From Roseburia sp. (GTDB lineage Bacteria; Bacillota; Clostridia; Lachnospirales; Lachnospiraceae): 64,000 bases of DNA. Location: positions 1 to 64,000 of the forward strand of contig JAGBEG010000018.1 of assembly GCA_017937095.1 (NCBI GenBank), written 5' to 3'. Both the position numbers and the translations under genes were made by a program. This document shows positions 17,884 to 26,524 of this stretch, piece by piece. The number at the start of each line of letters is the position of its first letter. The stretch's first letter is position 1. Below the pieces are notes generated by a model, which saw only the letters and a list, made by a program, of their open reading frames with translations, did no database searches and had not been told where the DNA came from.

Positions 17884-17895
17884 AACTTTTTCCTC

Positions 17896-18909
17896 CTACA
17901 AAAGTATCTTTTTTATTTCCTTCCGGTACAATTTTTCATCCGATGTTCTAAGGTAGCCCTGCCGCATCTTTAGTCCCTGCCGCAGCAATTCCCTCCGGCT
18001 GCAGAGCATCGCCATTTTTCTTGTCAGATCACATCCATTTCCCGTCTCAAAAATGTATTTTTCATCCCGCATCATATATTTCGCGCCGACGTTCTGTGAC
18101 ACAATGACCGCCTTGCCGAGCATGGCGCCCTCTAAAGCGACAAGCGAGCAGGATTCATCCCATGACGGAATCACAAATACATTCATTTTCCGATAGAATG
18201 CCAGTTTTTCTTTTTCATCCTGTATCTCGCCGTGCCAGACGACCCCCGGATGAGAGAGCTTAAGATTTTCCCAATACTCCCTCGCCCACTGGGGCTTCCC
18301 TCCCGCAATGTGCAGCCTTGCCATATGCCTTAATTTCTCCGGCAGCCCCAGAAAAGAAGCGACTGCAATATCCTGTGCCTTTCTCCATTCAAGTGTTCCG
18401 GACACCAGAAAATGCACGATACCGTCCCACGGATAATTGACACCGCCCCGGTACACATCTTTCACAAAATTGTGTACGACATGAACCGTCTTTGGATGAT
18501 ATTTCTTAATATACATTTCGGCGTATTCGCTCACGCATATCATTTCCTCTATCCGGCACAAATGCTCCGTCATCCCCGCGTTTCCTGCTGCGATATCGGC
18601 AATGTTTTTTGCTTCGCGCACATAAAGCACTGCCCTGACATCCTTCTGCGCCATACTGCACAGACTGGCAGTAAAAATCGTGTTAAAAACAGCCACGTCA
18701 TATCGCCTCAACTGCTGCGGGAAAGCTTCATCCACAATCCGCGGCTTCATGTCACATGCCGCAAACTCTGCCGCAAACGGTCCGTCCTTCATTGACCAGA
18801 CATCCACCTCTGCCCCCTGGCTCCTCAAGACCAAAGCAAGATTTAAGAGGCTTCTCGGCGCTCCTGTATAGGACATCTCATGAGAAACCAGCGCCACCCT
18901 CTTACTCAT
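17896..18909 (-). CDS. GT4-family glycosyltransferase
   Basis: Glycosyltransferase of 337 aa with a GT-B fold. The N-terminal Rossmann half begins RVALVSHEMSYTGAPRSLLNLA, with the GG/GA acceptor loop of GT4 enzymes. The C-terminal half has VSGTLEWRKAQD, HIAGGK and the nucleotide-sugar motif ExxSLVALEGAMLGKAVI, equivalent to the GT4 E-x7-E signature. Its start overlaps the XRE regulator gene by eight bases, so regulator, GT4, the three-module enzyme and the acyltransferase form one transcription unit. Donor and acceptor sugars are unknown. Confidence 0.88.
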   Translation of the reverse strand: MSKRVALVSHEMSYTGAPRSLLNLALVLRSQGAEVDVWSMKDGPFAAEFAACDMKPRIVDEAFPQQLRRYDVAVFNTIFTASLCSMAQKDVRAVLYVREAKNIADIAAGNAGMTEHLCRIEEMICVSEYAEMYIKKYHPKTVHVVHNFVKDVYRGGVNYPWDGIVHFLVSGTLEWRKAQDIAVASFLGLPEKLRHMARLHIAGGKPQWAREYWENLKLSHPGVVWHGEIQDEKEKLAFYRKMNVFVIPSWDESCSLVALEGAMLGKAVIVSQNVGAKYMMRDEKYIFETGNGCDLTRKMAMLCSRRELLRQGLKMRQGYLRTSDEKLYRKEIKKILL

Positions 18910-19249
18910 CCGTCGTCCTCTCCCGCTCCACCAGATAAGCGATGATATCTATCACACGTTTTCTCTCTTCGTCTCCCATACTGCCGATCTCCCGCATCAG
19001 GCATTCCGTCCTTACATCCTTCCAGCCCGCTTCCTCACCTACGCCGTCCACCAGAAAATCAAGCGACACATGATATAACTCTGCAAGACCAATCAGCGTC
19101 TCCACGCTCATCCCGCAGGTTCCGCGCTCAATATCCGCATAATATTTTGAGGACCGTCCGATCTGCTTTGCGACCTGCTCTCTTGAATAGCCGCTCTGCT
19201 TTCTGAGATGACGCAGACGCCTTCCTGTATCCTTCGACTGGTATGCCAT
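18902..19249 (-). CDS. XRE-family transcriptional regulator
   Basis: Small DNA-binding protein (115 aa). An XRE helix-turn-helix occupies residues 8-65 (LRHLRKQSGYSREQVAKQIG, then SSKYYADIERG). The tail contains DEERKRVIDIIAYLV. It is the first gene of the glycan operon and lies head-to-head with another XRE gene at 19476. The shared 226-bp AT-rich gap holds an inverted repeat that may be their operator. Confidence 0.88.
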   Translation of the reverse strand: MAYQSKDTGRRLRHLRKQSGYSREQVAKQIGRSSKYYADIERGTCGMSVETLIGLAELYHVSLDFLVDGVGEEAGWKDVRTECLMREIGSMGDEERKRVIDIIAYLVERERTTDE

Positions 19250-19296
19250 TTCTCTCTCCTCATCAGATTCTCTTGTCTGTCCGCTTCCTCATTTGC

Positions 19297-19328
19297 GTTA
19301 TAAACATTTTTGCAAATACGTTTATAAC
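19297..19328. promoter_or_regulatory. Inverted repeat between divergent XRE genes
   Basis: GTTATAAAC (19297-19305) and GTTTATAAC (19320-19328) form a perfect nine-base inverted repeat with a 14-base spacer, 48 bases upstream of the minus-strand XRE gene. Symmetric sites of this size suit dimeric XRE repressors. Confidence 0.45.
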
Positions 19329-19475
19329 ATGTTTCTTTGCAATGCACATTATATATCTAATAAATAATATTTGTCAATTTTTATTATCTACAAGATAATA
19401 TTGTTTTTCCCGCAAATGCTAAAATAAAAGTATTTGTGAACACTTCTTACTTATTTTTATAAAAGGAGGCGCCGA

Positions 19476-19820
19476 ATGAGTACTGTCAATCTACCGGAAA
19501 TTGGCAAGCGTATCCGACAGCGACGAAAAGAATTGGGAATTTCCCAGCAGGAGGCTTGCAGGAAGCTGAACATCTCCCAGAACCACTATTCCAGAATTGA
19601 GAACGGATATGCCGGTATGTCCTTAGAGCTTCTTCTTGAAATCAGCAGCTACCTAAATCTCACGACAGATTACGTTCTGACTGGCAATTACCCAACGCAG
19701 ACCGGTCCCGCCGCCATGGAGAATTTCAACCGGCTTCCCCTCTTAGAACAGAAATATATTGAGCGCAGCATCAATTTGTTCTGCGACTATCTGGATGACT
19801 GTAAGAAATATCACAGTTGA
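19476..19820 (+). CDS. XRE-family transcriptional regulator
   Basis: Small regulator (114 aa). The helix-turn-helix spans about residues 10-66 (IRQRRKELGISQQEACRKLN, then SQNHYSRIENG and LLLEISSYLNLTTDYVL). The C-terminal helix LEQKYIERSINLFCDYL resembles a dimerisation segment. The start follows AAAAGGAGG. It is divergent from, and related in architecture to, the XRE protein at 18902, and may control the glycan genes in competition with it. Confidence 0.87.
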   Translation: MSTVNLPEIGKRIRQRRKELGISQQEACRKLNISQNHYSRIENGYAGMSLELLLEISSYLNLTTDYVLTGNYPTQTGPAAMENFNRLPLLEQKYIERSINLFCDYLDDCKKYHS

Positions 19821-19904
19821 CAGCACAGCTTTTGTCTGGCGCCCGGGCGGTGCCGTTTACGGCTATCATCCATTCCGCGAGGTGCGCATCCTGCCCGGCA
19901 GGGC

Positions 19905-19971
19905 TTTTTGCTCTATAGGAATCATCGCTTTCACACTTTATCACAACACGGTATTTCCTATAGAGCAAAAA
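19905..19971. repeat. 17-bp inverted repeat with 33-bp loop
   Basis: TTTTTGCTCTATAGGAA (19905-19921) and its exact complement (19955-19971) enclose 33 bases. It follows the plus-strand XRE gene and abuts the isc terminator. It may terminate the XRE transcript or be a small repeat element. Confidence 0.6.
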
Positions 19972-20006
19972 ACGGTCGTTCTGCGATAAAACCGCAAAAC
20001 GACCGT
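19967..20006 (-). terminator. Terminator of the isc operon
   Basis: On the minus strand ACGGTCGTT and TGCG pair with CGCA and AACGACCGT around a seven-base loop, followed by T6. It lies 45 bases after the iscR-like stop codon. Confidence 0.88.
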
Positions 20007-20050
20007 CTCTTCGAGGATAATATTTTTACATCCTTTATTTCATTATGTTC

Positions 20051-20476
20051 TTATTTTCGTTTTTCCTGCGCCTGCCAGTCAACCAGATCCTTAAGCGTCA
20101 CATGGTCCACCACGCTCCGGATCGCCTCGTCTACCTTTTCCCACAGGAGAATCGTCTCGCACCGATGCTGCTTCGGACACGGATTTTCTTCTGTGCTTAA
20201 GCATTCGACCGGGGCAAGGCTTCCCTCGGTCAGCCTTAAGACGTCGCCGATCACATACTCTTCAAGAGGCTTCGTCAACTGATAGCCGCCCTGAAAGCCC
20301 CGGCTGCTCTTCACGCAGCCGGATTTATTTAATATAGATATAATTTGTTCCGTGTATTTGACCGAAATCTCCTGTCTCGCCGCGATCTCCTTGACGGACA
20401 CCGGGTGTTCCGTTCCGTTCTGCGCCAGATCATACAAAATGTGAATTGCATATCTTCCCTTTGTCGTTATCTTCAA
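20051..20476 (-). CDS. iscR: Rrf2-family Fe-S regulator (IscR-like)
   Basis: Regulator (141 aa) of Fe-S cluster genes. The N-terminal winged helix begins MKITTKGRYAIHILYDLA. Cysteines C92, C100 and C106 (C-x7-C-x5-C) sit where IscR binds [2Fe-2S]; E. coli IscR has C-x5-C-x5-C, so the spacing differs. It is the last gene of iscS-iscU-iscR, 32 bases after iscU. By position it probably represses its own operon, perhaps through the palindrome at 22238-22261. The gene symbol rests on context as well as on the cysteines. Confidence 0.85.
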   Translation of the reverse strand: MKITTKGRYAIHILYDLAQNGTEHPVSVKEIAARQEISVKYTEQIISILNKSGCVKSSRGFQGGYQLTKPLEEYVIGDVLRLTEGSLAPVECLSTEENPCPKQHRCETILLWEKVDEAIRSVVDHVTLKDLVDWQAQEKRK

Positions 20477-20508
20477 CCATCCATCATTCCCTTCCTGCCG
20501 GACGCGCT

Positions 20509-20946
20509 CTAATAATCTTCCTCTTCCTCGCCCTCGCTGATATCATTCTTCGGCTTTTCCAGTCCTTCGATCTTGATATTGTGCTTCTCGGCATAATCCC
20601 AGAGCGCCGCGTGAATCGCCTCCTCCGCAAGAAGCGAGCAGTGCACCTTGACCGGCGGAAGCCCGTCGAGCGCCTCCATGACCGCCTTATTCGTAACCGA
20701 AAGTGCTTCCTGAACGGTCTTTCCCTTTACAAGCTCCGTTGCCATACTGCTCGTTGCGACCGCAGCGCCGCAGCCAAAGGTCTTGAATTTGCAGTCCCGG
20801 ATGACCTGATTCTCGTCGATATCCAGGTACATGCGCATAATATCGCCGCACTTTGCATTTCCAACAGTGCCGACGCCGCTCGCATCCTCTATTTCCCCTA
20901 CATTTCTCGGGTTCTGAAAATGATCCATTACTTTTTCACTATACAT
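20509..20946 (-). CDS. iscU: Fe-S cluster scaffold protein IscU/NifU
   Basis: Scaffold (145 aa) on which sulfur from IscS and iron are built into [2Fe-2S] or [4Fe-4S] clusters. The three ligand cysteines are C33 (NAKCGD, with the conserved Asp), C59 (FGCGAAVATSS) and C103 (VHCSLLAEEA). I start at ATG 20946 (MYSEKVMDHFQNPRN, the family's usual opening). An acidic tail EGEEEEDY is present. The LPPVK-H-C region resembles the clostridial NifU N-terminal form. Confidence 0.94.
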   Translation of the reverse strand: MYSEKVMDHFQNPRNVGEIEDASGVGTVGNAKCGDIMRMYLDIDENQVIRDCKFKTFGCGAAVATSSMATELVKGKTVQEALSVTNKAVMEALDGLPPVKVHCSLLAEEAIHAALWDYAEKHNIKIEGLEKPKNDISEGEEEEDY

Positions 20947-21025
20947 ATCCGCCATTCCTTTCTCACTGCCGAAGCTTTCTGCCACAGGCATATATGCGCA
21001 GCTTCAGCAATCCTATATCATAAAT

Positions 21026-22210
21026 TTACGCCTCTTTCTTTATAAAATCCTCATAAAGCGGTGACATCTCCCGCAGATGCCCGACAATCTCCTTTAAGTT
21101 GTCCACTACAAAATCCGCATCCTCCATTGTAGTGTCATCGCTGATTGTAAGACGCAGGGAACCGTGCGCGATCTCATGCGGCAATCCGATCGCAAGCAGC
21201 ACATGCGACGGGTCCAGCGAACCGGAGGTACACGCCGAACCGCTCGACGCGCAGATTCCCTTTCCGTCCAGTAGAATGAGCATCGACTCTCCTTCGATAA
21301 AGCGGAAGCTGAAATTGACGTTGTTCGGCAGGCGCTTTGTGCGGTCGCCGTTTAATTTTGCGTAAGGAATCTCCTTCTCAATGCGCGAGATCAGATGATC
21401 GCGTACCTTTCTCTCCGCTTCGGTGCGCTCCTTTAAGTTCGCCGTAGCAAGCTCCGCCGCCTTGGCAAGACCGATGATTCCCGCCACATTCTCTGTCCCG
21501 GCTCTTCTATGTCGTTCCTGCGCGCCGCCGTGCACAAAAGATCTGATTTTCACGCCCTTTCGGATGTACAAAAATCCGATTCCCTTCGGACCATTTATCT
21601 TGTGTCCGCTGGCGCTTAGCATATCAATGTTCATTGCTTCCACGTCAATCGGCACCTGTGTGTACGCCTGTACGGCGTCCGTGTGGAACAATACGCCGTG
21701 CTCATGGGCAATTTCCCCGATCTCTGCAACAGGCTCGATCGTTCCGATCTCGTTATTTGCAAACATCACGGAAATCAGGATCGTATCGGGGCGGATGGCA
21801 GCACGAAGCTCATCCGGCTTCACAAGACCATTCTCGTCCACGTCAAGGTAAGTAACCTCAAAGCCCTTCTTCTCCAAATATTCGCAGGTGTGCAGAATCG
21901 CATGGTGCTCAATTTTCGTTGTGATAATATGCTTTCCCTTGGACTCATAGGCATCGGCAGCCGCCTTTAACGCCCAGTTGTCCGACTCCGAGCCGCCCGC
22001 TGTAAAATAAATGTTCTCCGGCGTGGTGTTGATTGTGCGCGCGATCACTTCTCTGGCGTCCGTGATGGCTTTCTTAGTCTCGGAAGAGATACTGTAGATG
22101 CTGGAGGGATTCCCGAATTTCTCCGTAAAATACGGGAGCATTGCCTCAAGTACTTCCGGCTTCACCGGTGTGGTCGCCGCATTATCCATGTATATAAGCT
22201 TTTTTTCCAT
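21026..22210 (-). CDS. iscS: Cysteine desulfurase (IscS/NifS)
   Basis: PLP enzyme (394 aa) that takes sulfur from cysteine as a persulfide for Fe-S clusters and other sulfur carriers. Visible are the start YMDNAATTPV, the PLP lysine K204 in SASGHKINGPKG, and the catalytic cysteine C327 in SSGSACTSG. It heads the isc operon behind a consensus promoter. It could also feed the TusA-like protein at 41 kb, although that protein's role there is not certain. Confidence 0.95.
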   Translation of the reverse strand: MEKKLIYMDNAATTPVKPEVLEAMLPYFTEKFGNPSSIYSISSETKKAITDAREVIARTINTTPENIYFTAGGSESDNWALKAAADAYESKGKHIITTKIEHHAILHTCEYLEKKGFEVTYLDVDENGLVKPDELRAAIRPDTILISVMFANNEIGTIEPVAEIGEIAHEHGVLFHTDAVQAYTQVPIDVEAMNIDMLSASGHKINGPKGIGFLYIRKGVKIRSFVHGGAQERHRRAGTENVAGIIGLAKAAELATANLKERTEAERKVRDHLISRIEKEIPYAKLNGDRTKRLPNNVNFSFRFIEGESMLILLDGKGICASSGSACTSGSLDPSHVLLAIGLPHEIAHGSLRLTISDDTTMEDADFVVDNLKEIVGHLREMSPLYEDFIKKEA

Positions 22211-22237
22211 TTCTCTGTACCATGTCCTTTTCTTATT

Positions 22238-22261
22238 TCATATCATAGTTATATGATATGA
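22238..22261. promoter_or_regulatory. Palindromic operator candidate at the iscS start region
   Basis: TCATATCATA-GTTA-TATGATATGA is a perfect ten-base inverted repeat, placed immediately downstream of the iscS -10 box, over the expected transcription start. A repressor bound here would block the promoter. The Rrf2 protein encoded in the operon is the natural candidate. Confidence 0.6.
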
Positions 22262-22264
22262 TTT

Positions 22265-22293
22265 ATAGTAATAGTATATTTTCTATTTGTCAA
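22265..22293 (-). promoter_or_regulatory. Promoter of the isc operon
   Basis: On the minus strand TTGACA (22288-22293), 17 bases, TACTAT (22265-22270), about 55 bases before the iscS start codon. Confidence 0.8.
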
Positions 22294-22336
22294 TATCCAA
22301 TACAAATTTTCGGACATGTTTTTTATTTTGTACAAC

Positions 22337-22367
22337 AAAAAAGGATGCCTCTCTCAGGAAGCATCCT
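22337..22367 (-). terminator. Terminator after hemL
   Basis: On the minus strand AGGATGC and GCATCCT enclose a short loop and are followed by T6, 13 bases after the hemL stop. Confidence 0.85.
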
Positions 22368-22379
22368 CCCTCTGGCGCA

Positions 22380-23651
22380 TTACCGCCGGTATCCGCGTAT
22401 CACCTCACAGGTGCGCGCGATATCTTCCGCCGTGTGCGCCGCAGACACGAACATTGCCTCGAACTGCGACGGCGCAAGATAAATGCCGTGCTCCAGCATG
22501 TAGCCGAAGTATGCCGCATATTGTTCCACATCGGAGGAAGTCGCGGACGCATAATCCGAGACCGCATCCGCCGTGAAAAAAACGCTCATCAGCGAGCCGA
22601 TCCGGTTGACGCAGACCGCATCCCCCATCGTCTCTTTGATGCAGTCCGCGACCGTCTTCGCCTTCTCTGCAATCTGTGTATAAATCTCCGGCGATTCCTT
22701 TAAGATCGTAAGCGTCTCGATGCCCGCCGTTGTTGCGATCGGGTTGCCGGAGAGCGTTCCCGCCTGATAGACCGGACCGACCGGAGCCACCATATCCATG
22801 ATTTCTTTCCTGCCGCCGTATGCACCGACCGGCATACCGCCGCCGATGATCTTGCCGAGCGTCGTCAGATCCGGCGTGACGCCGAAATATTCCTGTGCGC
22901 CGCCCACACCAAGCCGAAAGCCCGTAATCACCTCGTCAAAAATCAGAAGCGCGCCGTAATCCTCCGTGATTTTCCGCAAAAATGCAAGAAATCCTTCATC
23001 CGGCAGGACAACGCCCATATTTGCCGCCACAGGCTCCACAATGACCGCCGCGATTTCCTTTCCATGCGCTTCAAACAGCCGTTCTACCGAATCCGGCTGG
23101 TTGTATTCCGCGACCAGCGTATTTCTCGTGTAGTCCGCAGGCACGCCCCTGCTGTCCGGCACGGATTGTGTGAGCGCGCCCGATCCCGCCTTTACCAAAA
23201 GCCCGTCGGAATGCCCGTGATAACAGCCGCAAAACTTTATGATCATATCCCTTCCGGTAAAGCCGCGCGCGACGCGGATGGCGCTCATCGTCGCCTCCGT
23301 GCCGGAGCTTACCAGCCGCAAGACCTCCATCGACGGAATGCATGACCGGATCAATTCGGCAAGCTTTAACTCCTTTGCGGTGGGCGCGCCGTAGGTCAGA
23401 CCGTTCTCACACGCCGCCTGCACCGCCTTTATGACGCGCGGATAGGCATGTCCGAGGATGCAGGGCCCCCAGGAACACACATAGTCAATGTAGGCGTTTC
23501 CGTCCACATCGTAAATATGGGAACCGCCCGCATGGTCTATAAATACCGGGGGACGGTGCACCGCCTGATATGCCCGTACCGGGCTGTTGACGCCGCCCGG
23601 TATGCACTGCTTTGACGCTTCGAATAATTTTTCTGATTCTGTAAACTGCAT
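22380..23651 (-). CDS. hemL: Glutamate-1-semialdehyde 2,1-aminomutase
   Basis: PLP enzyme (423 aa) that converts glutamate-1-semialdehyde to 5-aminolevulinate, the second step of the C5 tetrapyrrole route. The PLP lysine is K267 in TTLGKIIGGG; SSGTEATMSAIRVARG, FDEVITGFR and the N-terminal PGGVNSPVRAY are all characteristic. It lies 63 bases behind hemB and closes this arm of the tetrapyrrole cluster. A second HemL-like protein at 36999 is less typical and is probably not the biosynthetic enzyme. Confidence 0.95.
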   Translation of the reverse strand: MQFTESEKLFEASKQCIPGGVNSPVRAYQAVHRPPVFIDHAGGSHIYDVDGNAYIDYVCSWGPCILGHAYPRVIKAVQAACENGLTYGAPTAKELKLAELIRSCIPSMEVLRLVSSGTEATMSAIRVARGFTGRDMIIKFCGCYHGHSDGLLVKAGSGALTQSVPDSRGVPADYTRNTLVAEYNQPDSVERLFEAHGKEIAAVIVEPVAANMGVVLPDEGFLAFLRKITEDYGALLIFDEVITGFRLGVGGAQEYFGVTPDLTTLGKIIGGGMPVGAYGGRKEIMDMVAPVGPVYQAGTLSGNPIATTAGIETLTILKESPEIYTQIAEKAKTVADCIKETMGDAVCVNRIGSLMSVFFTADAVSDYASATSSDVEQYAAYFGYMLEHGIYLAPSQFEAMFVSAAHTAEDIARTCEVIRGYRR

Positions 23652-23714
23652 AGTGATACCTCTTTTCTGAATGATGCTATGTCTCCAATAAAAAGTTGCT
23701 ATTCTTTCTGCTTT

Positions 23715-24677
23715 TTATTCGGAAAGCCACTTCGCCACATCCAGTGCGTGATAGGTAATGATGATCTTCGCCCCGGCGCGCTTGATGCCCGTCATGATTT
23801 CCATGACAATCTTCTTCTCATCGATCCAGCCGTTTGCGGCTGCCGCCTTCACCATCGAATATTCTCCGCTGACATTGTATGCCGCAAGCGGGTAATCCGT
23901 GCGGTCCGCCACCTCGCGCAGCACATCGAGATAAGAAAGCGCGGGCTTTACCATGATAACGTCCGTCCCTTCCTCGATATCCGACAGGCACTCGCGGATC
24001 GCCTCCTTGCGGTTCGCCGGGTCCATCTGGTAGGTCTTGCGGTCGCCGAAGCTCGGTGCAGAATGCGCCGCCTCGCGGAACGGTCCGTAAAAGCCGGACG
24101 CAAACTTTGCGCTGTACGCCATGATCATTGTATTACAAAAGCCGTTCTCATCGAGTGCTTCCCGGATTGCCGCCACTCTCCCGTCCATCATATCTGACGG
24201 CGCGATCACATCCGCGCCTGCCTTCGCAAGGCTCACGGACATCTTCGCCAACAGCGGAAGCGTCTCGTCGTTTAAGATTTCACCCCCGCACACAAGCCCG
24301 CAGTGTCCGTGGGAGGTGTACTCGCACAGGCAGACGTCCGCAATGACGAGCAGCTCCGGCATCCGCTTTTTCATATGGCGAATGGCTCGCTGCGTCACGC
24401 CCTCGTCATTGTACGCCTCGCTTCCGACCTCATCCTTATGCGCCGGAATGCCGAAAAGCAGCACTGCGTGTACCCCTGCCTCTTTCACCCGGTCAAGTTC
24501 TTCGTCAAGCCTGTCAATCGAATACTGGTAAATGCCCGGCATGGAGTCAATCGGATTCCTGATATTCTCCCCTTCGATGACAAACATCGGATATACCAGA
24601 TCGCTCTTGTCGATTCTCGTTTCCCGCACCATGTCCCGCATCGTCTCGCTGACGCGCAGTCTTCTTAATCTATGCAT
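23715..24677 (-). CDS. hemB: Delta-aminolevulinic acid dehydratase (porphobilinogen synthase)
   Basis: Condenses two 5-aminolevulinates to porphobilinogen (320 aa). I start at ATG 24677, which follows GAGGAGG and gives MHRLRRLRVS; the frame to 24719 is longer without reason. Zinc cysteines C116, C118 and C126 are in ADVCLCEYTSHGHCG, and the Schiff-base lysines are in the YSAKFASGFYGPFR and IMVKPALSY segments. It is grouped with hemL downstream, while hemA, hemC and hemD lie further upstream in the same direction. Confidence 0.95.
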   Translation of the reverse strand: MHRLRRLRVSETMRDMVRETRIDKSDLVYPMFVIEGENIRNPIDSMPGIYQYSIDRLDEELDRVKEAGVHAVLLFGIPAHKDEVGSEAYNDEGVTQRAIRHMKKRMPELLVIADVCLCEYTSHGHCGLVCGGEILNDETLPLLAKMSVSLAKAGADVIAPSDMMDGRVAAIREALDENGFCNTMIMAYSAKFASGFYGPFREAAHSAPSFGDRKTYQMDPANRKEAIRECLSDIEEGTDVIMVKPALSYLDVLREVADRTDYPLAAYNVSGEYSMVKAAAANGWIDEKKIVMEIMTGIKRAGAKIIITYHALDVAKWLSE

Positions 24678-24832
24678 AATGAATCCTCCTCGTTTTCCTC
24701 TCGTTTTCTCTCTGTGCATGCACTGTTATAGAGTATAGCACATTCCGTCAGAAAAGCTACCAAAAACGAGGTATTGTTTTCCCGGTCCTGCCGGACATCA
24801 GGCGCAGTATTCCTTCATTCCCTACCAGAGCT

Positions 24833-26005
24833 TTATCTATACGACTTCTGATAGATCGCCACACATTCCTCATGGGATAACTCTTTGGGGTCGGCTGTGA
24901 ACAGACCGCCCATTGTTTGACGGGCATTTTCTGCCAGCGTATCAAGTTCCTCTTCCCGAATGCCGAAATCGGACATTTTCAAATCATACACGCCGCAATC
25001 CTTTTGAAGCTGCACCAACAGATCCACAAAATCCTGCGCGCAGTCTGCGTCCTGCTTTCCGAGCGCCTTTGCCATCGCAATGAACCGCTCGTCACAGGCG
25101 TGGCAGTCCACAAAATGCTGATAATACGCGGCAGAAATCATGATCAGCCCAGCCCCATGCGGCAGTTTCTGATGATAAGCGCTCATGGCGTGCTCCATCG
25201 AATGTTCGCTCGTGCAGCAGCTAACGGTCATCACCTGCCCGGACAGATTATTCGCAAAGGCTACGCCCTCACGGGCTTCAATATCTCCGCCGTCCTTTAC
25301 CGCGCGGGCAAGATATTTTCCGATATTTTCAATCGCTGTCAAGGCCAGCATATCGCCCATGCGGTTATGCGCCTTGGAAATATAGCACTCCGTACTGTGG
25401 AACAACGCGTCAAATCCCTGATATGCCGTAAATTTCGGCGGAACCGAAACCATCAGTTCGGGGTCAACCACAGACAATACCGGGAACAGGCAGTCATAAC
25501 CTCCGAAGCCGATTTTTTCATTTGTCTCGTCATTTGTAATAACGCCCCATTGATCCGCCTCTGAGCCGGTTCCCGCCGTTGTTGTAATGCAGATCACCGG
25601 CAATGCTTTTTCCGTGAGGGTCTTCCCGCCTCCGGTGCCGCCGTTCATATAATCCCAGATGTCGCCGTCATTCGTCGCCATCGCCGCCATTGCCTTAGAA
25701 GCGTCCATCACGCTGCCGCCGCCCAATGCAGCGATAAAATCGCAGCCGTTTTCCTTTGCGAAAGCTGCGCCCTCCATAACAGTAGAACGAAGGGGATTTG
25801 CCTGCACACGGTCAAACACCGTCGTCTCCACACCGGCATCCGCCAATTCTTTTAACACGCGGTCAAGCGTTCCCGTTTCCTTCATGGACCTGCCATTCGA
25901 GATCACGACCATCGCTTTCTTTCCCGGCATTGTCTGTGTGTGAAGTTCATTCAGTTTTCCGGCGCCGAACAGGGTGCGGGTCGGTACATAAAATTGATAA
26001 CTCAT
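24833..26005 (-). CDS. Iron-containing (type III) alcohol dehydrogenase
   Basis: NAD(P)-linked, metal-dependent alcohol or butanol dehydrogenase (390 aa). It shows the dinucleotide-binding GGGSVMDASKAMA (about 95-107), TTAGTGSEA, the metal ligands D199 and H203 (GFDALFHSTE) and the His-rich stretch at 268-283 (SEHSMEHAMSAYHQKLPHG). It resembles YqhD/BdhA-like enzymes of fermenting clostridia. A good promoter precedes it, so it is probably transcribed alone and is unrelated to the flanking tetrapyrrole genes. Confidence 0.9.
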   Translation of the reverse strand: MSYQFYVPTRTLFGAGKLNELHTQTMPGKKAMVVISNGRSMKETGTLDRVLKELADAGVETTVFDRVQANPLRSTVMEGAAFAKENGCDFIAALGGGSVMDASKAMAAMATNDGDIWDYMNGGTGGGKTLTEKALPVICITTTAGTGSEADQWGVITNDETNEKIGFGGYDCLFPVLSVVDPELMVSVPPKFTAYQGFDALFHSTECYISKAHNRMGDMLALTAIENIGKYLARAVKDGGDIEAREGVAFANNLSGQVMTVSCCTSEHSMEHAMSAYHQKLPHGAGLIMISAAYYQHFVDCHACDERFIAMAKALGKQDADCAQDFVDLLVQLQKDCGVYDLKMSDFGIREEELDTLAENARQTMGGLFTADPKELSHEECVAIYQKSYR

Positions 26006-26067
26006 AATAAATTCTCCTTATTTTTCCATTTTCTTTTACCAATCTGGTAATTTCCCTCTGCACCCAT

Positions 26068-26097
26068 ATTATAATCCGGTCCATTAAGTTATATCAA
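26068..26097 (-). promoter_or_regulatory. Promoter of the iron alcohol dehydrogenase gene
   Basis: On the minus strand TTGATA (26092-26097), 18 bases, TATAAT (26068-26073), 62 bases before the start codon. Confidence 0.7.
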
Positions 26098-26148
26098 ATG
26101 CTTAGTTTTTATGATTGAGTTATGCCTAAAAAGCATTTAACTCGGTTT

Positions 26149-26391
26149 CTACCATTTCTTATATGGACATCTGCTGACTTTCGCCGCCGCGCGAAGCTCC
26201 ACATAACAGCCGCAGGCGCCGCACGTACCTGCATTCAGAAGGTCGCACTCCCTGCAGACGGCAAGCCTCGCCTCATAGCCCGCTTCATCGATCCTATCCG
26301 CCGCTTTGATCGCGGCACGGTATTTTTCTATCATCTTCTGATCCGCCTCCGCCATCTCGCGGAGCAGACATTTCTTACAGATTTCTGCCAT
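26149..26391 (-). CDS. Small cysteine-rich protein, DUF6171-like
   Basis: An 80-residue protein with two cysteine clusters: MAEICKKCLL at the start, and CRECDLL, GTCGACGCYVE and SRCPYKKW in the C-terminal half. The pattern suggests a small zinc-binding fold. It resembles the DUF6171 proteins of Lachnospiraceae, whose function is unknown. It lies 133 bases after cobA-hemD in the same direction; no functional link to tetrapyrroles can be read from it. Confidence 0.75.
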   Translation of the reverse strand: MAEICKKCLLREMAEADQKMIEKYRAAIKAADRIDEAGYEARLAVCRECDLLNAGTCGACGCYVELRAAAKVSRCPYKKW

Positions 26392-26524
26392 CTCCCAGCG
26401 CCCTCCTGCCGCCTGTTTCCTAATATGCCGTATCGCCGCTCCTGCCTTAAATCCTGTTTCGGAATCATCTCCTAATACCCGTTTCTGCTTCGGACTGATT
26501 TATCCGCTCCGCTAGTGTACTGTC

